This document shows, piece after piece, positions 16,723 through 28,200 of a stretch of DNA of 64,000 bases. Each line of letters opens with the position of its first letter. Within the stretch, counting starts at the first letter, position 1. The translations under genes were made by a program, and so were the position numbers. The stretch comes from an uncultured Draconibacterium sp. (GTDB lineage Bacteria > Bacteroidota > Bacteroidia > Bacteroidales > Prolixibacteraceae), in NCBI RefSeq assembly GCF_963674925.1, contig NZ_OY771649.1:248001-312000 (forward strand). Reading direction: 5' to 3'. The notes under the pieces were generated by a model that saw only the letters and a list, made by a program, of their open reading frames with translations, searched no databases and was not told the origin of the DNA.

Positions 16723-18468
16723 ATGCCTGAAAAGCGAGTCATACCAACTGCACGGTCGGCCGACCTGGTTACCTACAAAATTCTTGTTGAAGGGGAAGAA
16801 TTATCCTCTGTTAACCAGATTTTGAGCATCACGGTACAAAAGGAGATTAACCGGATTCCCTGGGCAAAAATCATATTGCTCGACGGCGATCCTGCGGCAC
16901 AGGATTTTGTGTTGAGCAATGAAAATTTCTTTGTTCCCGGAAAGGAAATTGAGATAAAAAGCGGTTACCATTCCGAGGAAGAAACCATTTTCAAAGGGAT
17001 TGTAATCCGCCATAATCTGAAGATCCGGTCCGACAAAGCACAGCTTGAAATTGAATGCAAAGACAGGGCGGTTAAAATGAGCATCGGCCGGAAAAGCAAA
17101 TATTTCTACGATAGTAAAGACAGCGATATTCTGGAAGGAATTATTGATGCGCATGGTTTGGAATCCGATGTGGAGGAAACCGGTGTAAGCTATCCTGAAA
17201 TGGTGCAGTACCGGGTTAGCGACTGGGATTTTTGCATTACACGTGCTCAGGCAAACGGAAAAGTTTGTGTGATCGACGATGGAAAGTTTTCGGTGCTGGC
17301 TCCTGATTATTCGCAGCAAGAAAAAATGACACTCGTTTACGGGGCAACCATTCTTGATTTTGATGCAGAAATGGATGCCCGGAATCAGTTTTCCAATGTT
17401 ACCAGTTATGGTTGGGATGTGGCCAACCAGGAAATTGTGGAAAAGGAAGCCAACAATGCAGATGTGGAGCTCAACGGAAATATTTCGCCCGATGAACTAG
17501 CTTCGGTAATTGAACTGGATAAGCTGGAGTTACGCGATGGAAGCGCCAGTACTGATGCCGGTCTGCAGGATTGGGCCAATGCTAAAAAGCTATTTAATCA
17601 ACTGTCGAAAACCCGTGGACGGGTGCGTTTTCAGGGTGTTCCCGATGTGAAACCCAACACCACTGTTGTATTAGCAGGTGTGGGCGATCGATTTAACGGC
17701 AAAGTCTACGTTTCTGCTGTTCGTCATCAAATCACTGATGGTAACTGGACCATTGATACCCAATTCGGAATCAACCCAAAATGGTTTTCCGAAACGGTTG
17801 ATATTAATGAAATGCCGGCAGCGGGATTGATTGGTGCCGTTAGTGGATTGCATGTGGCAAAAGTCACGCAAATTCATGACGATCCCAATGGCGAGTACCG
17901 GGTAATGGTACGCATGCCCATTATTAACAACGACGAACAGGGCGTTTGGGCGCGGGTGGCCACACTCGATGCCGGTGACAGTCGCGGATCCTTTTTTCGC
18001 CCCGAACCGGACGATGAGGTAATAGTAGGTTTTCTGAATGACAATCCAAACGATCCGGTGATTTTGGGCATGCTGCATAGTAGTGCATTGCCTTCGCCGC
18101 TTGAGCCCGAAGAGCCTAATAATGAAAAAGGATTTGTGACCCGAAGCGAGTTAAAATTCCTGTTCAACGACGAGAAAAAGTCGATAGTTCTTGAAACGCC
18201 CGGCGGCAAAATTATCACGGTTGATGATGATACAGGAACCATAAAAATCGAAGACGAATCGGGGAATGTAAGCACTTTCGATTCCAGTGGGATAACACTC
18301 GAAAGCAGTGGCGATATTTCAATAAAAGCAACGGGCGATGTAAACATCGAAGGAACGAATGTTGGCCTTACTGCCACTGCTGAATTTAAAGCCGAAAGCG
18401 GTGCCGGTTCAGAACTTGCATCTTCGGCCATAACAAAAGTTACAGGATCATTAGTACAAATAAATTGA
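16723..18468 (+). CDS. Central spike protein (VgrG-like, gp27-gp5 fusion, Afp8)
   Basis: A 581-aa spike protein. Residues ~1-370 correspond to the gp27-like hub (NQILSITVQKEINRIPWAKI). Residues ~370-460 form the gp5-type OB fold (GEYRVMVRMPI, then FRPEPDDEVIVGFLNDNP), where the NP-DPVILG motif is typical of VgrG. The last ~120 residues are Gly/Asp/Thr-rich beta-helix repeats (GTIKIEDESGN, SGDISIKATGDVNIEGT). No lysozyme or effector extension is fused. It begins 2 nt after the LysM gene, and the PAAR tip gene follows after 1 nt. Confidence 0.94.
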   Translation: MPEKRVIPTARSADLVTYKILVEGEELSSVNQILSITVQKEINRIPWAKIILLDGDPAAQDFVLSNENFFVPGKEIEIKSGYHSEEETIFKGIVIRHNLKIRSDKAQLEIECKDRAVKMSIGRKSKYFYDSKDSDILEGIIDAHGLESDVEETGVSYPEMVQYRVSDWDFCITRAQANGKVCVIDDGKFSVLAPDYSQQEKMTLVYGATILDFDAEMDARNQFSNVTSYGWDVANQEIVEKEANNADVELNGNISPDELASVIELDKLELRDGSASTDAGLQDWANAKKLFNQLSKTRGRVRFQGVPDVKPNTTVVLAGVGDRFNGKVYVSAVRHQITDGNWTIDTQFGINPKWFSETVDINEMPAAGLIGAVSGLHVAKVTQIHDDPNGEYRVMVRMPIINNDEQGVWARVATLDAGDSRGSFFRPEPDDEVIVGFLNDNPNDPVILGMLHSSALPSPLEPEEPNNEKGFVTRSELKFLFNDEKKSIVLETPGGKIITVDDDTGTIKIEDESGNVSTFDSSGITLESSGDISIKATGDVNIEGTNVGLTATAEFKAESGAGSELASSAITKVTGSLVQIN

Positions 18469-18469
18469 T

Positions 18470-18763
18470 ATGCCACCAGCAGCAAGAATAACAGATATGC
18501 ACACCTGTCCGATGGTTAATCCGGGGCCTGTCCCTCACGTTGGAGGGCCGATTTTACCACCCGGCGAACCAACGGTACTGATTGAAGGAATACCGGCCGC
18601 CCGTGTAGGAGATATGGCCACTTGCACGGGGCCTCCCGATACCATTATAATGGGTTCGGGAACGGTATTTATTGGCGGAATGCCCGCCGCCCGTGTAGGT
18701 GATCTTACTGCACATGGTGGAACAATAGTAATGGGAAGTGGAACAGTAATGATTGGAGGTTAA
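18470..18763 (+). CDS. PAAR spike-tip protein (Afp10-like)
   Basis: A 97-aa PAAR-repeat protein that sharpens the spike. It opens PPAARITDMHTCP and contains two further PAAR units (IPAARVGDMATC, MPAARVGDLTAHGG). His/Cys residues that hold the zinc are present. It is tip only, with no fused effector domain. Confidence 0.94.
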   Translation: MPPAARITDMHTCPMVNPGPVPHVGGPILPPGEPTVLIEGIPAARVGDMATCTGPPDTIIMGSGTVFIGGMPAARVGDLTAHGGTIVMGSGTVMIGG

Positions 18764-18764
18764 C

Positions 18765-19175
18765 ATGCAGGAATACAACTCATTTTTAGGACGCGGATGG
18801 AGTTTCCCCCCGGAATTTAAAAAGGGGACAAAAAGTGTAAAACTTCTGGAGAATGAAGAGGACATTAAAAGCAGTCTGGAAATTTTATTGTCGACACGCC
18901 TGGGCGAACGAATTATGGTTCCCGATTACGGGTGTAATCTCGACGAATTGCTCTTTAAACCTTTAAATCTTACGCTGAAAACCTATGTGATCGACTTGAT
19001 AAAAAGAGCCATTCTTTATCATGAACCGCGGATTGATGTGAATAAAATCGCCATCGATCCGATGAATGAACTGGAAGGCGAACTACTGATCAATATCGAT
19101 TATACCATCCGGTCGACCAACTCGAGAAAAAACATGGTATTCCCGTTTTATAAAACCGAAGGCAGCGAAACATAA
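18765..19175 (+). CDS. gp25-like baseplate protein (Afp9-like)
   Basis: A 136-aa gp25/TssE-like baseplate wedge protein, which nucleates sheath assembly. Family signature: FLGRGWSFPPEF, then LLSTRLGERIMVPDYGC with the conserved E-R-x-x-x-P-D-Y-G block, then LDELLF. The start is ATG 18765: a Shine-Dalgarno GGAGG at 18755-18759, inside the end of the PAAR gene, lies 5 nt upstream. A TTG further upstream in the same frame is not needed. Confidence 0.92.
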   Translation: MQEYNSFLGRGWSFPPEFKKGTKSVKLLENEEDIKSSLEILLSTRLGERIMVPDYGCNLDELLFKPLNLTLKTYVIDLIKRAILYHEPRIDVNKIAIDPMNELEGELLINIDYTIRSTNSRKNMVFPFYKTEGSET

Positions 19176-19186
19176 ACGAAACTTAA

Positions 19187-22100
19187 ATGGCTAATTGCGG
19201 AAAAGACATATTACTTCCCCGTGAGGGAACCCAACAACAATCGCGGTTTATTGAAGCGCTCGATCCGGCCTGGGTTAAACTAAACGATTTTGGTCTGGAA
19301 GAGTGGATGAAATTTGCCTGGAATTTTGCGGGCCATGTTAACTATTTCGATACAAAAAACGACCAGGTTCCGGCCGATAACTGGCAGGACTTTTTTATCG
19401 CAAAAGAAGAACTGACAAGTTTTCTGAAAGAGCTGGAATCCGGTTCGGAAATAACACCGCATCTGGCTTTGTTCGTCACTTTTATAAAACTGCTGGATAC
19501 CACTAAAAATCACTTCAACCATTTAACACAACGGCACCTCGATTTCTATTACAAAAGGGTATTAAAACTTGAAAAACAAGCGGCAACGCCCGATACCGTT
19601 CATGTTTTGTTTGAATTGGCCAAAAACGCCGAATCAGAAATTATTGCTGAAGCAACAGCGTTGGATGCAGGGAAAGACGCAGGTGGGAAAAAACTTATTT
19701 ATAAAACTGCTGATGAACTGGTAGCCAATCAGGCAAAAGTAACGGCGCTAAAAAGTGTTTACAACGATCACGAATATCAAAAAATTAAGGCTGCCGAAGT
19801 TGCCAATTCGTTCGATGGTGCAGGCGCTGATTTCCCGGATAAAAACATAAAATGGTGGCCTTTTGCCTGCTACGAAGTTCCACCGCAAACTGACGAACCT
19901 GACCTGCGCGAATATCCTGAATTGTCGGATGCCAAAATTGGTTTTGCCGTTTCGGGCGAAATTCTTGAATTACAGGAAGGAGAGCGCTATGTTCAACTGA
20001 CTCTCGATTTTGATACCGTACTTTCAAAGTCATATTCATCGGAGGATTTAAAAGCTAACCTACAAATTTTATGTACCGGTGAAAAAGGCTGGGTCGAATC
20101 TGCAGAAATAATTGAATCGTCTACTAATAATGCTATTGGCGCTAATTTTTTATCCGGTTCCGATGCCACCGATTTGAGTATTCTTCGCATACTTTTCAAA
20201 ATACCAAAAGACGAAAAGGCCGTTGTGGCTTACGATAAAAAAATACATGCCGGGAATTTCGATACAGAATTTCCGGTTTGCCGTGTGCTTATCAACACAG
20301 CCAATAAATCCGGTCACGAACTTTACCGAGATTTGGTGGATAAAAAACTTAATGAATTCTCGATAGATGTGGCGGCGGTTGGAGTTGAGAGCCTGAATCT
20401 TTACAACGATATTGGTGCAATAAATTCAGTAAAACCTTTTTATCCATTTGGTACACAGCCCGTAAAAAAATCGAAGTTCTATGTGGATTATGCGGAGTTG
20501 TTCAAAAAGAAATGGAACAAACTAAACATTAATATTGAATGGAAAAATACGCCGGATGACTTTTTGAGTTGGTACGCCGCATACCGAAAGCCATTTCTTA
20601 CACAATTAAGTGTGTTGGATTATTCCGATTTGATATTTAGCAAAGAATACAAATTGAGTTTGGGAGATCTGCCAAGAGTAGAAGCGAGGAAGAGAGAACT
20701 GCCGGGTAGAGCTAAACCTGAAATAGAAATTGAGAAGTATAAATTTGACGATCGCATTATTGATGATTTGAATGATTTTAATGCAAAAGTTGAAATCTGC
20801 AAACACGAAGATTGGGAGACGGTTGGAGGTTTGAAAAATCTGGCACTTTTTGCCAAACATACGCGTGAGGATGAAATTTTCTATACTCTGGATTTTGGCG
20901 TTTCAAATCCAGTTTCGTCGTCAGAAAAATCGGGTCCGGTACGTTTGTCGCTAAACCGTACGTTTTTGCATGAAATGTACCCGCGTTTGTACGCAGCTGC
21001 CATGAGCAATGAAGATAAAAATGTACTGATCCCCAACGAACCCTACACGCCGTTTATAGAAAAACTAACGCTGGACTACTTTGCTTCAGCACAACTTAAA
21101 CCGGAACAGAGCGCTTACAAGTTTAAAGATTTTAAGCTCTATCACGAACATCCATTTGGACAGGCTTTGGAAGATATTGAGCAAAAAATGGCCAATAAGA
21201 TTTTATCCGAAGCCGAAGCAAAAACTCAACATGCAGTGCCAACCTATTGTAATGGTGGCGAATTGTTCATTGGGCTTGAAAATGCTAAGGCGCAGCAAAA
21301 TGTATCATTGCTGATCCAGGTGCTGGAAGGCAGTGAAAATCCGGAAGCAGAATCGTTTGTGGGCAAACAAAAAGTGGAGTGGTGGATGTTGTGCAACAAC
21401 GAATGGAAACGGCTCGAGCGTTCATCAATCATTGCCAATAACACCGATAATCTCTTAAAATCGGGCATTTTTAAGTTCAAAATTCCAAAAGAAGCCACCA
21501 GCGACAACACTTTGCTTCCTGGCGGAATGATGTGGCTGAGAGCGAGGATTCACAAAAAATACAATGCAGTTTCAAAAGTTATAGGCATTCATGCACAGGC
21601 TGTTGAAGCCAAATTTGAAAACAACGATAACACGCTGGATCATTTGTCTGATGGTTTGACTTCCGATACCATTTCTAAAATGGTAGTGAGGCCGCCAAAA
21701 ATTAAGTCGCTTTCGCAACCTTACAATTCATTTGGAGGCCAGCCAACGGAAAGTGATTCAGCTTTTTATCGTCGGGTAAGTGAACGCTTGCGGCATAAAA
21801 ACAGGGCCATAACGCTTTGGGATTACGAGCATTTGGTGCTGCAGGAATTTCCTGAAATACATAAAGTGAAGTGCCTGAATCACACCTCAACGAAAGTAGA
21901 GAAAGGTAAAAGAAAAACAAGCTACCTGGCACCCGGGAATGTGGTATTAGTGGTCATTCCAGATATTGTGAACAGAAATGTTTTTGATATATACAAGCCA
22001 AGAGTTAGCAAGGCAACACTAAATCGTATTGAAAATCTGATAAAAAAACTTAATTCACCATTGATCTCTGCAAAAGTGATCAATCCGGAATACGAGGAAG

Positions 22101-22471
22101 TACGAGTCGATTTGAAAGTGCAATTTAACGAGGGGTTTGACGAGGTTTATTATAAAACAGTGCTAAAAGAAGATCTCACACGCCTTCTTTCACCCTGGGC
22201 TTTCGATAGCAAAGCACTTATTCAATTTGGCCTCTCCTTACATAAAAGCATTGTTATCGACTATGTCGAGAAACTGAAATACGTAGACTTTGTCAGCGAT
22301 TTAAAATTGTTTCAAACCAATGCTTCAACAGGCAAGGAAACAGAAGTGAAAATCGCGCGTCCAAACAGTCCGGAAGCCATTTTAGTGTCATCAAAACGAC
22401 ACGATATTGGCGACGCTGAAAACTATTGTTCAAACAAAAACATTGAACCCGCAGAATCATGCCAGAGTTAA
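19187..22471 (+). CDS. Baseplate J-type wedge protein (Afp11-like)
   Basis: A 1094-aa baseplate protein. The last ~350 residues carry the gpJ-like core (ESDSAFYRRVSERLRHKNRAITLWDYEHLVLQ, shortened here to the recognisable pattern: FYRRVSERLRHKNRAIT). Such proteins form the wedges that hold the sheath ring to the spike. The N-terminal ~700 residues are poorly conserved and probably form the outer rim. It overlaps the next gene by 13 nt. The length is near that of Afp11-type proteins, though some are shorter. Confidence 0.88.
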   Translation: MANCGKDILLPREGTQQQSRFIEALDPAWVKLNDFGLEEWMKFAWNFAGHVNYFDTKNDQVPADNWQDFFIAKEELTSFLKELESGSEITPHLALFVTFIKLLDTTKNHFNHLTQRHLDFYYKRVLKLEKQAATPDTVHVLFELAKNAESEIIAEATALDAGKDAGGKKLIYKTADELVANQAKVTALKSVYNDHEYQKIKAAEVANSFDGAGADFPDKNIKWWPFACYEVPPQTDEPDLREYPELSDAKIGFAVSGEILELQEGERYVQLTLDFDTVLSKSYSSEDLKANLQILCTGEKGWVESAEIIESSTNNAIGANFLSGSDATDLSILRILFKIPKDEKAVVAYDKKIHAGNFDTEFPVCRVLINTANKSGHELYRDLVDKKLNEFSIDVAAVGVESLNLYNDIGAINSVKPFYPFGTQPVKKSKFYVDYAELFKKKWNKLNINIEWKNTPDDFLSWYAAYRKPFLTQLSVLDYSDLIFSKEYKLSLGDLPRVEARKRELPGRAKPEIEIEKYKFDDRIIDDLNDFNAKVEICKHEDWETVGGLKNLALFAKHTREDEIFYTLDFGVSNPVSSSEKSGPVRLSLNRTFLHEMYPRLYAAAMSNEDKNVLIPNEPYTPFIEKLTLDYFASAQLKPEQSAYKFKDFKLYHEHPFGQALEDIEQKMANKILSEAEAKTQHAVPTYCNGGELFIGLENAKAQQNVSLLIQVLEGSENPEAESFVGKQKVEWWMLCNNEWKRLERSSIIANNTDNLLKSGIFKFKIPKEATSDNTLLPGGMMWLRARIHKKYNAVSKVIGIHAQAVEAKFENNDNTLDHLSDGLTSDTISKMVVRPPKIKSLSQPYNSFGGQPTESDSAFYRRVSERLRHKNRAITLWDYEHLVLQEFPEIHKVKCLNHTSTKVEKGKRKTSYLAPGNVVLVVIPDIVNRNVFDIYKPRVSKATLNRIENLIKKLNSPLISAKVINPEYEEVRVDLKVQFNEGFDEVYYKTVLKEDLTRLLSPWAFDSKALIQFGLSLHKSIVIDYVEKLKYVDFVSDLKLFQTNASTGKETEVKIARPNSPEAILVSSKRHDIGDAENYCSNKNIEPAESCQS

Positions 22472-25218
22472 ACGAACATATTACAATTCCTAAAAAAGTT
22501 GCTACGGGCGACGACCTGGATTATGCTTTCCTGCGCCAAAAAGGACAGGAATACATTGAAAAGCTTGCCGGAAATATCTGGACCGATTACAACGAGCACG
22601 ATCCCGGTATTACCATCCTCGAAATGCTGAGTTATGCTATTACCGATCTCGGGGCGCGCATTTCCATGCCCCTCGAAAATATTTTAACTCCTTCAGGCTC
22701 GGGCTCGCTTAACGATCAGTTTTTTGATGCCCTGCAGATTTTACCTTCAAAACCGGTGACCGAAGCTGACTATCGGAAACTATTTATTGATATTGACGGC
22801 GTAAAAAACTGCTGGTTGAAAAAATATGAAAAAACAGTTCATGTAGATTGTAAGAACGACTTGCTGAGCTATGATCCGAAAGATTTTGAGGAACTGGAAA
22901 AACAGGAAAAGAAACAGTTCATAATTAACGGACTGTACAAAATAGTGGTGGATTACGACGAACGTGTGCTTCAAAAGGCGGAAGATAAGGACGATAAAAT
23001 TGAAGCGATAAATAAATGCATCATAGAAACTTACCATGCCAATCGTAACCTTTGCGAAGATCTGGTAAAAGTAGAAAAGGTGGAAACGCAACCTATACAG
23101 GTGTGTGCCAGCATAGAACTCGATCCGGAAGTGGATGAAGAAAAAGTTCATGCGAAGGTTTTGCGCACCATCGATGCGTATTTTTCACCAAAGCTCTGGT
23201 TTTATTCGTTACAACAACTATTCGATAAAGGGTATTCAAGCGACCAGATTTTTGAAGGACCGGTTCTTGAACATGGTTTTATCGATCCCGAAGAGTTGGA
23301 GAATGCCCGCCTGCGAAAAGAAATTCGTCTGTCCGATCTTATTCAGCTGATCATGAAAATTGATGGGGTAAAACTCATCAAAGACATCTCGATAAACGAT
23401 TGCGATTACCCGGAGGAAGAAAAGGATGTTTGGCTGGTTTGTGTGGATGAGGGGAAGAAACCCGTTCGCTGCCACCTGAGCGCTTTCAGTTACTATAAAG
23501 GCGTATTGCCGGTAAACGTGAACAGCAAAAAGGTAAAAGAATACATTGCAGAAATGGAGGCCGATGAAGCCGACCGACAAGAACTTTCTGCTTTAGATAA
23601 AGATATTCCGGTGCCTGAAGGCGAGTATTTGGAAACCGGTGAAACCACAACCATTCAAAACGATTTTCCGGAGACTTATGGAATCGGTCAGGTGGGACTA
23701 AATTCAAGAGCATCGGTAACACGCAAAGCACAGGCAAAGCAGCTAAAAGCGTACCTTTTGTTTTTCGATCAGATATTTGCCACCTACTTCGCACATTTGG
23801 ATAAGGTAAAAGAAGTGCTTTCTGTAGATAACAGTTTGAGCAGTACGTATTTTACGCAGGCGGTGAAAGATATTAATGGTTTTGCCGATTTGGTAGAGGG
23901 CTACCCAAAAACAAATGATGAAATACTGACCAAACAACTGCTGGCGGATTTGGATGATAATATTGTCCGTAAAAATCAATTGCTCGATCATTTACTGGCG
24001 CGCTTTGCCGAAAACTTCAGTCAGTATTCATTTTTAATGAAACAACTATACGGAAATTATGCCGGACAAGCGGTGATTGACGCCAAACAACAATTTCTTT
24101 CGGAATATGGCGAGATCGTAAAGGTGCAAAACGGCGTAAAAGAAGTTAAAAACAAAGGCATAAGTAACTGGCGCGGCAGTGCTTTCAATTATTTCGATCA
24201 GAAACCCGCTCAACTATGGAATACAATAAATGTGGCCGGTGCTCAAAAACGAATAGCCCGGCTGTGCGGTGTTCAGGATTTTAGCCGGCGCGATCTGTCG
24301 GCTTCGTTTGCAGAGATTTACGAACTGAAAGATGCCGATGAAAAAACAGTTTATCGTTGGCGGATACGAAATGATGAAGGCGAGGCCGTACTTTCGGCAA
24401 CCGTAAACTACAAAACGCCGCGAGCCGCCCGCGAAGAAATGTACCAGTCAATAGTGAAAGTGGTGGAATCCGATCCTGAGATCATTAATAAAGGCTTTGA
24501 GAAAACGATTAATGACGAGGCTGAAGTTGGCAATTTTGAAATACAAAAAGCAGACAGCGGAAAATATTCGTTTGATGTAATAAACCTGAATGCCGATCCC
24601 GGCAGCACCGACCGTATTATTGCCCGGCAATTTCTTTATTACGATACACAGGAAGAACTGAAACAGGCGATTCTGGATTTGATCCATTTCCTGCGCAACG
24701 ATTTTAAAGAAGAGGGGATGTACATTGTTGAGCACATTCTGCTGCGCCCGGATGTAACCGCTGAAGAGGGACTAAAAGATCAGTTTATGTCGGTTTGTAC
24801 CGATAACTGCGAAAGCTGCGAACCCATCGATCCGTATTCGTACCGCGTAACAGTGATTCTTCCCGGCTGGACGTATCGCTTTGGAAATATGGATTTCAGA
24901 AACTTTATGGAAGACCTGATACGCCGGGAGTTACCTGCTCATGTTCTGGCACGTGTTTGCTGGATTGGCGAACCAAAAGGTTGGGTGGATGACGATAAGA
25001 ACGACATGGTTCAGTTTGAAAAAGCATACAAGGATTTTCTGCTCTCGAAAACAAAATCAGGGCAGAAACAAGTGAAAACAAAACTGAGAAAGCTAATAGA
25101 ATCGCTCGAACAACTGAATTCGATTTACCCGGCAGGCCGGTTGATCGATTGCGATGATGAAGAAGATTCGTTGGAAGGCCGGATTATTCTAGGCCGAACA
25201 AATATTGGAAACCTTTAA
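22459..25218 (+). CDS. Second large baseplate protein (Afp12-like)
   Basis: A 919-aa protein. The opening (residues ~30-75) carries the motif NIWTDYNEHDPGITILEMLS, seen in gpJ/Afp12-type baseplate proteins. The C-terminal region includes a Cys-rich patch (VCTDNCESCEPIDPYSY) and an IVEHILLRP motif common to this family. Together with the preceding protein it should make the baseplate wedge. It starts inside the 3' end of the Afp11-like gene. The role of the cysteines is unknown. Confidence 0.85.
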   Translation: MPELNEHITIPKKVATGDDLDYAFLRQKGQEYIEKLAGNIWTDYNEHDPGITILEMLSYAITDLGARISMPLENILTPSGSGSLNDQFFDALQILPSKPVTEADYRKLFIDIDGVKNCWLKKYEKTVHVDCKNDLLSYDPKDFEELEKQEKKQFIINGLYKIVVDYDERVLQKAEDKDDKIEAINKCIIETYHANRNLCEDLVKVEKVETQPIQVCASIELDPEVDEEKVHAKVLRTIDAYFSPKLWFYSLQQLFDKGYSSDQIFEGPVLEHGFIDPEELENARLRKEIRLSDLIQLIMKIDGVKLIKDISINDCDYPEEEKDVWLVCVDEGKKPVRCHLSAFSYYKGVLPVNVNSKKVKEYIAEMEADEADRQELSALDKDIPVPEGEYLETGETTTIQNDFPETYGIGQVGLNSRASVTRKAQAKQLKAYLLFFDQIFATYFAHLDKVKEVLSVDNSLSSTYFTQAVKDINGFADLVEGYPKTNDEILTKQLLADLDDNIVRKNQLLDHLLARFAENFSQYSFLMKQLYGNYAGQAVIDAKQQFLSEYGEIVKVQNGVKEVKNKGISNWRGSAFNYFDQKPAQLWNTINVAGAQKRIARLCGVQDFSRRDLSASFAEIYELKDADEKTVYRWRIRNDEGEAVLSATVNYKTPRAAREEMYQSIVKVVESDPEIINKGFEKTINDEAEVGNFEIQKADSGKYSFDVINLNADPGSTDRIIARQFLYYDTQEELKQAILDLIHFLRNDFKEEGMYIVEHILLRPDVTAEEGLKDQFMSVCTDNCESCEPIDPYSYRVTVILPGWTYRFGNMDFRNFMEDLIRRELPAHVLARVCWIGEPKGWVDDDKNDMVQFEKAYKDFLLSKTKSGQKQVKTKLRKLIESLEQLNSIYPAGRLIDCDDEEDSLEGRIILGRTNIGNL

Positions 25219-25229
25219 TTACAGAAGTG

Positions 25230-28200
25230 ATGGCATCGAAATTAACAGAAATCACAACCAAGTATCATACTTTTGTCGAAAACCAGGTATTGACTGAAAA
25301 CCAGTTGAATGAGTTTATTACATACTTCGACGACCAGGACCGTTTGACGCGTGTTTTCCTGAACGGAGTTGGACTTGTTTGCGGATTTAAGGTCAGCAAA
25401 AGCGGAACGAAAATTACTATTTCGCAAGGTGTTGGTGTAACTACCGATGGCGATTTGCTGCAATTGCAAAAAACTCAAAAGTCGTCGCCGCTAAAAAAAC
25501 TGGCAACCGGTTCGCTGACGTATTCCATGTATAAGAAATTTAAGGATGATGCCGCTTCGTACGAACGTTTTCGAAAACTTTCAGGTGGTGAAGAAATGGC
25601 CTTTGAAGTGATCGATCTGTATGAACTTCATCCTGAAGATACAGATGTTGAAGATGTTAGTCCGTTAAGCGAACTGCCGGATTTGAATAATATGGTTGTT
25701 CTGCTTTACCTGGAATCATTTGCCGATTATGGCGACCTGTGTACGGCCATTGATTGCGATAACCAGGGAGTTGCCCAGATCAATCGCCTTCGGGTACTAC
25801 TGGTTTCGAAAGCCGATGCCGAATTTATTGCTTCCAACGATGTAATTTATACCAATCACGACCGCTTTGAGCAGTATTTCAACCTGCCTGAACCGGCGGT
25901 AAAACGTGTGGTGCTAAATCAAATCAATACCTCGAAATACGAAGAATTGAAACGCGCGTACTACGATGCGATTAAAGGCAGCACCATCAGTAAAACCAAT
26001 ACGGTTACACAACTCGGACAAGGCATCAGTTTGATCGTAAAAAACTTTGGTAAATTGTTACAGGTCAGTATTTCCAAAACTTCGCTGATTTCCGCGCTTT
26101 CAAAACTAAACAGTTATTATTCTTTTAGTCCATATGGAGTGCCTTCCGATATTCAATACCGTTACGATCTGCTAAAAGATCTGGTAGATACGTACAACGA
26201 ATTAAAAGATTTGCTGCTTCAGCTCAAACAAATTTGTTTGCCCGATATTACTGCTTTTCCAAAACATTTGATGTTGGGATTGTTGTCGGAAATCAATAGC
26301 GAACCCAAAGATCTTCGTCACGATTTTTACCCTTCGCCTGCTTCCGGCTGCGACTGCAAAGAGATTAAAAAAGCTAAAAGCCTTTTGCTGAGATTATTTG
26401 AATTGATTAATAATTTTAACATCAAAAGGGGCGAGATCAGGATTACACCTTCGAATAAATTGCCTGAATTGAGCAAACGCAGTATCCCGTTTTATTACAG
26501 GCTTGATACCAACTTTTTAAAGGCCTGGGATTATTCGAAAACAAAATTATTTAAACACAACTACAACCTTGGATACCGGACTGAAAATCTGGCATCGGCG
26601 CCGCAGGTTCAGGATCCGCTGAACTACAACATGGATACCTTCGATTTTTACCGTATTGAAGGCCACCAGGGAAAAGATTACCGCGATGTATTGGAGGAGC
26701 TCGATGATCAGAAAAAAAAGTACGGTCTTTCATTCGATGTAAAAGCACTTTCCGTAAACCTTAAATCGGATGACCTGGATATTGACGATTACGAATGCGA
26801 ATTCGAGGATTTGAAAGTGATGCTGAAAGCCTGGACAAAAGAGCAGGATTGTATTCTTGCCGAAGTGGCAAGTTTCTTTTCTGCTTTTAGTACCAAAATA
26901 CCCGGCGCTAATATTCGCGAAAATGAACTCGATCTGAAAAAGGTGACTGCTTTCAATACCAATTTCGATGTAAACTATACTGCTGCAGTGGCGTACCAAC
27001 CCGTTTACTACAAAGCAAGTGTTGGAACGGCAACAAAAGCATTGTACGAGGAAGAGGTAAAAGGCAAGGCTGTGGAAGATAATATTACCACCGTTGAAGA
27101 TACCATTGGCGTGGAGATGATTAAGGCGATAGAGGAGACCAAAGGAGGATCGGTAAACGATATTATTGCCAGTGCCAGCAAAAAACTCGAGGTGAAGGTT
27201 GACACCGAAGAATGGAATGCCGAACCCGAATTAAAAGAATTTGTGGTGGATAAATCGGTGGAATTGATGGCACACACCTACGTGCTTACTCAACGAATGC
27301 CCGTAGCAGTTAACCTGGTCGATGTAAGCCGGGTAAACGATTATAAACTGTCGTTAACGCAGTTGTGCAGCCTGGTGAAAAAATTAAAGGCGAAATATCG
27401 AAGTACGAAACTTTCGGTTGGTTTGCAGTCATTTACAGGCTTGCTGATTAACCAGTTATCTACGGTGTGTTGTTCGGGTAAAAAACTGGAAGTATTGCTG
27501 GATGAAGTAAATGCACGAAAGGAACAGATACTGCTGCGTTTACAGCTTTCGAAATTTATTGAACAGCATCCGGGGCTGGAACATATAGCCGGTGTTGAGC
27601 CGGGCGGAACGCTTGTTCTGGTGTACAAAAACAGTAAAACAACACGTGATGTAAGTAATGTACTTTCTGACACTAAACTTTCCAGACCATCGATTCCGAC
27701 TGAGGAGCTTATGGCATCGAAAGCAATGATCTCGGATAAGATCATGAACCTGGAAAGTTTGTCATTAACAGAGCGGTCAACCGTGTTGAAAAGTGCCACA
27801 GAACTGATAAAATATGAAGACTATACGTCACGTTTAAGAGAAATTAATGTGCTCGACCGGTTGATTCCAACTGAACAAATTGCTGATAACACAGTGGTAG
27901 CCGATTTTGCGTTGCCTTACATGTGTTGCTCTGATTGTGCACCGATCAATTACATCATTTCAAAACCGCCGGCAACATTACGGCTTTCCCGCAATACGTA
28001 TTGCCTGTTAACGGATACCGATGCGATACTTTATGAAGTTTCGCCAAGCGATGGAGAAATTGGAATGAACCCTGAGGTTTCAGGAGTGAGTATTGAAAAC
28101 GGCAAAATTTCTATTGTAGCCGATAATTTTCCTGAGGAGATGTTCGGTCAAGTCATTCATTTTACGGTTGACAACCAGGTAACAGATGCCGTCCTAACGG

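Noticed and set aside
17874..18485. 203-aa frame on the minus strand in the spike gene
   Set aside because: It is antisense to conserved VgrG sequence and its translation is Ser/Pro-rich with no family pattern.
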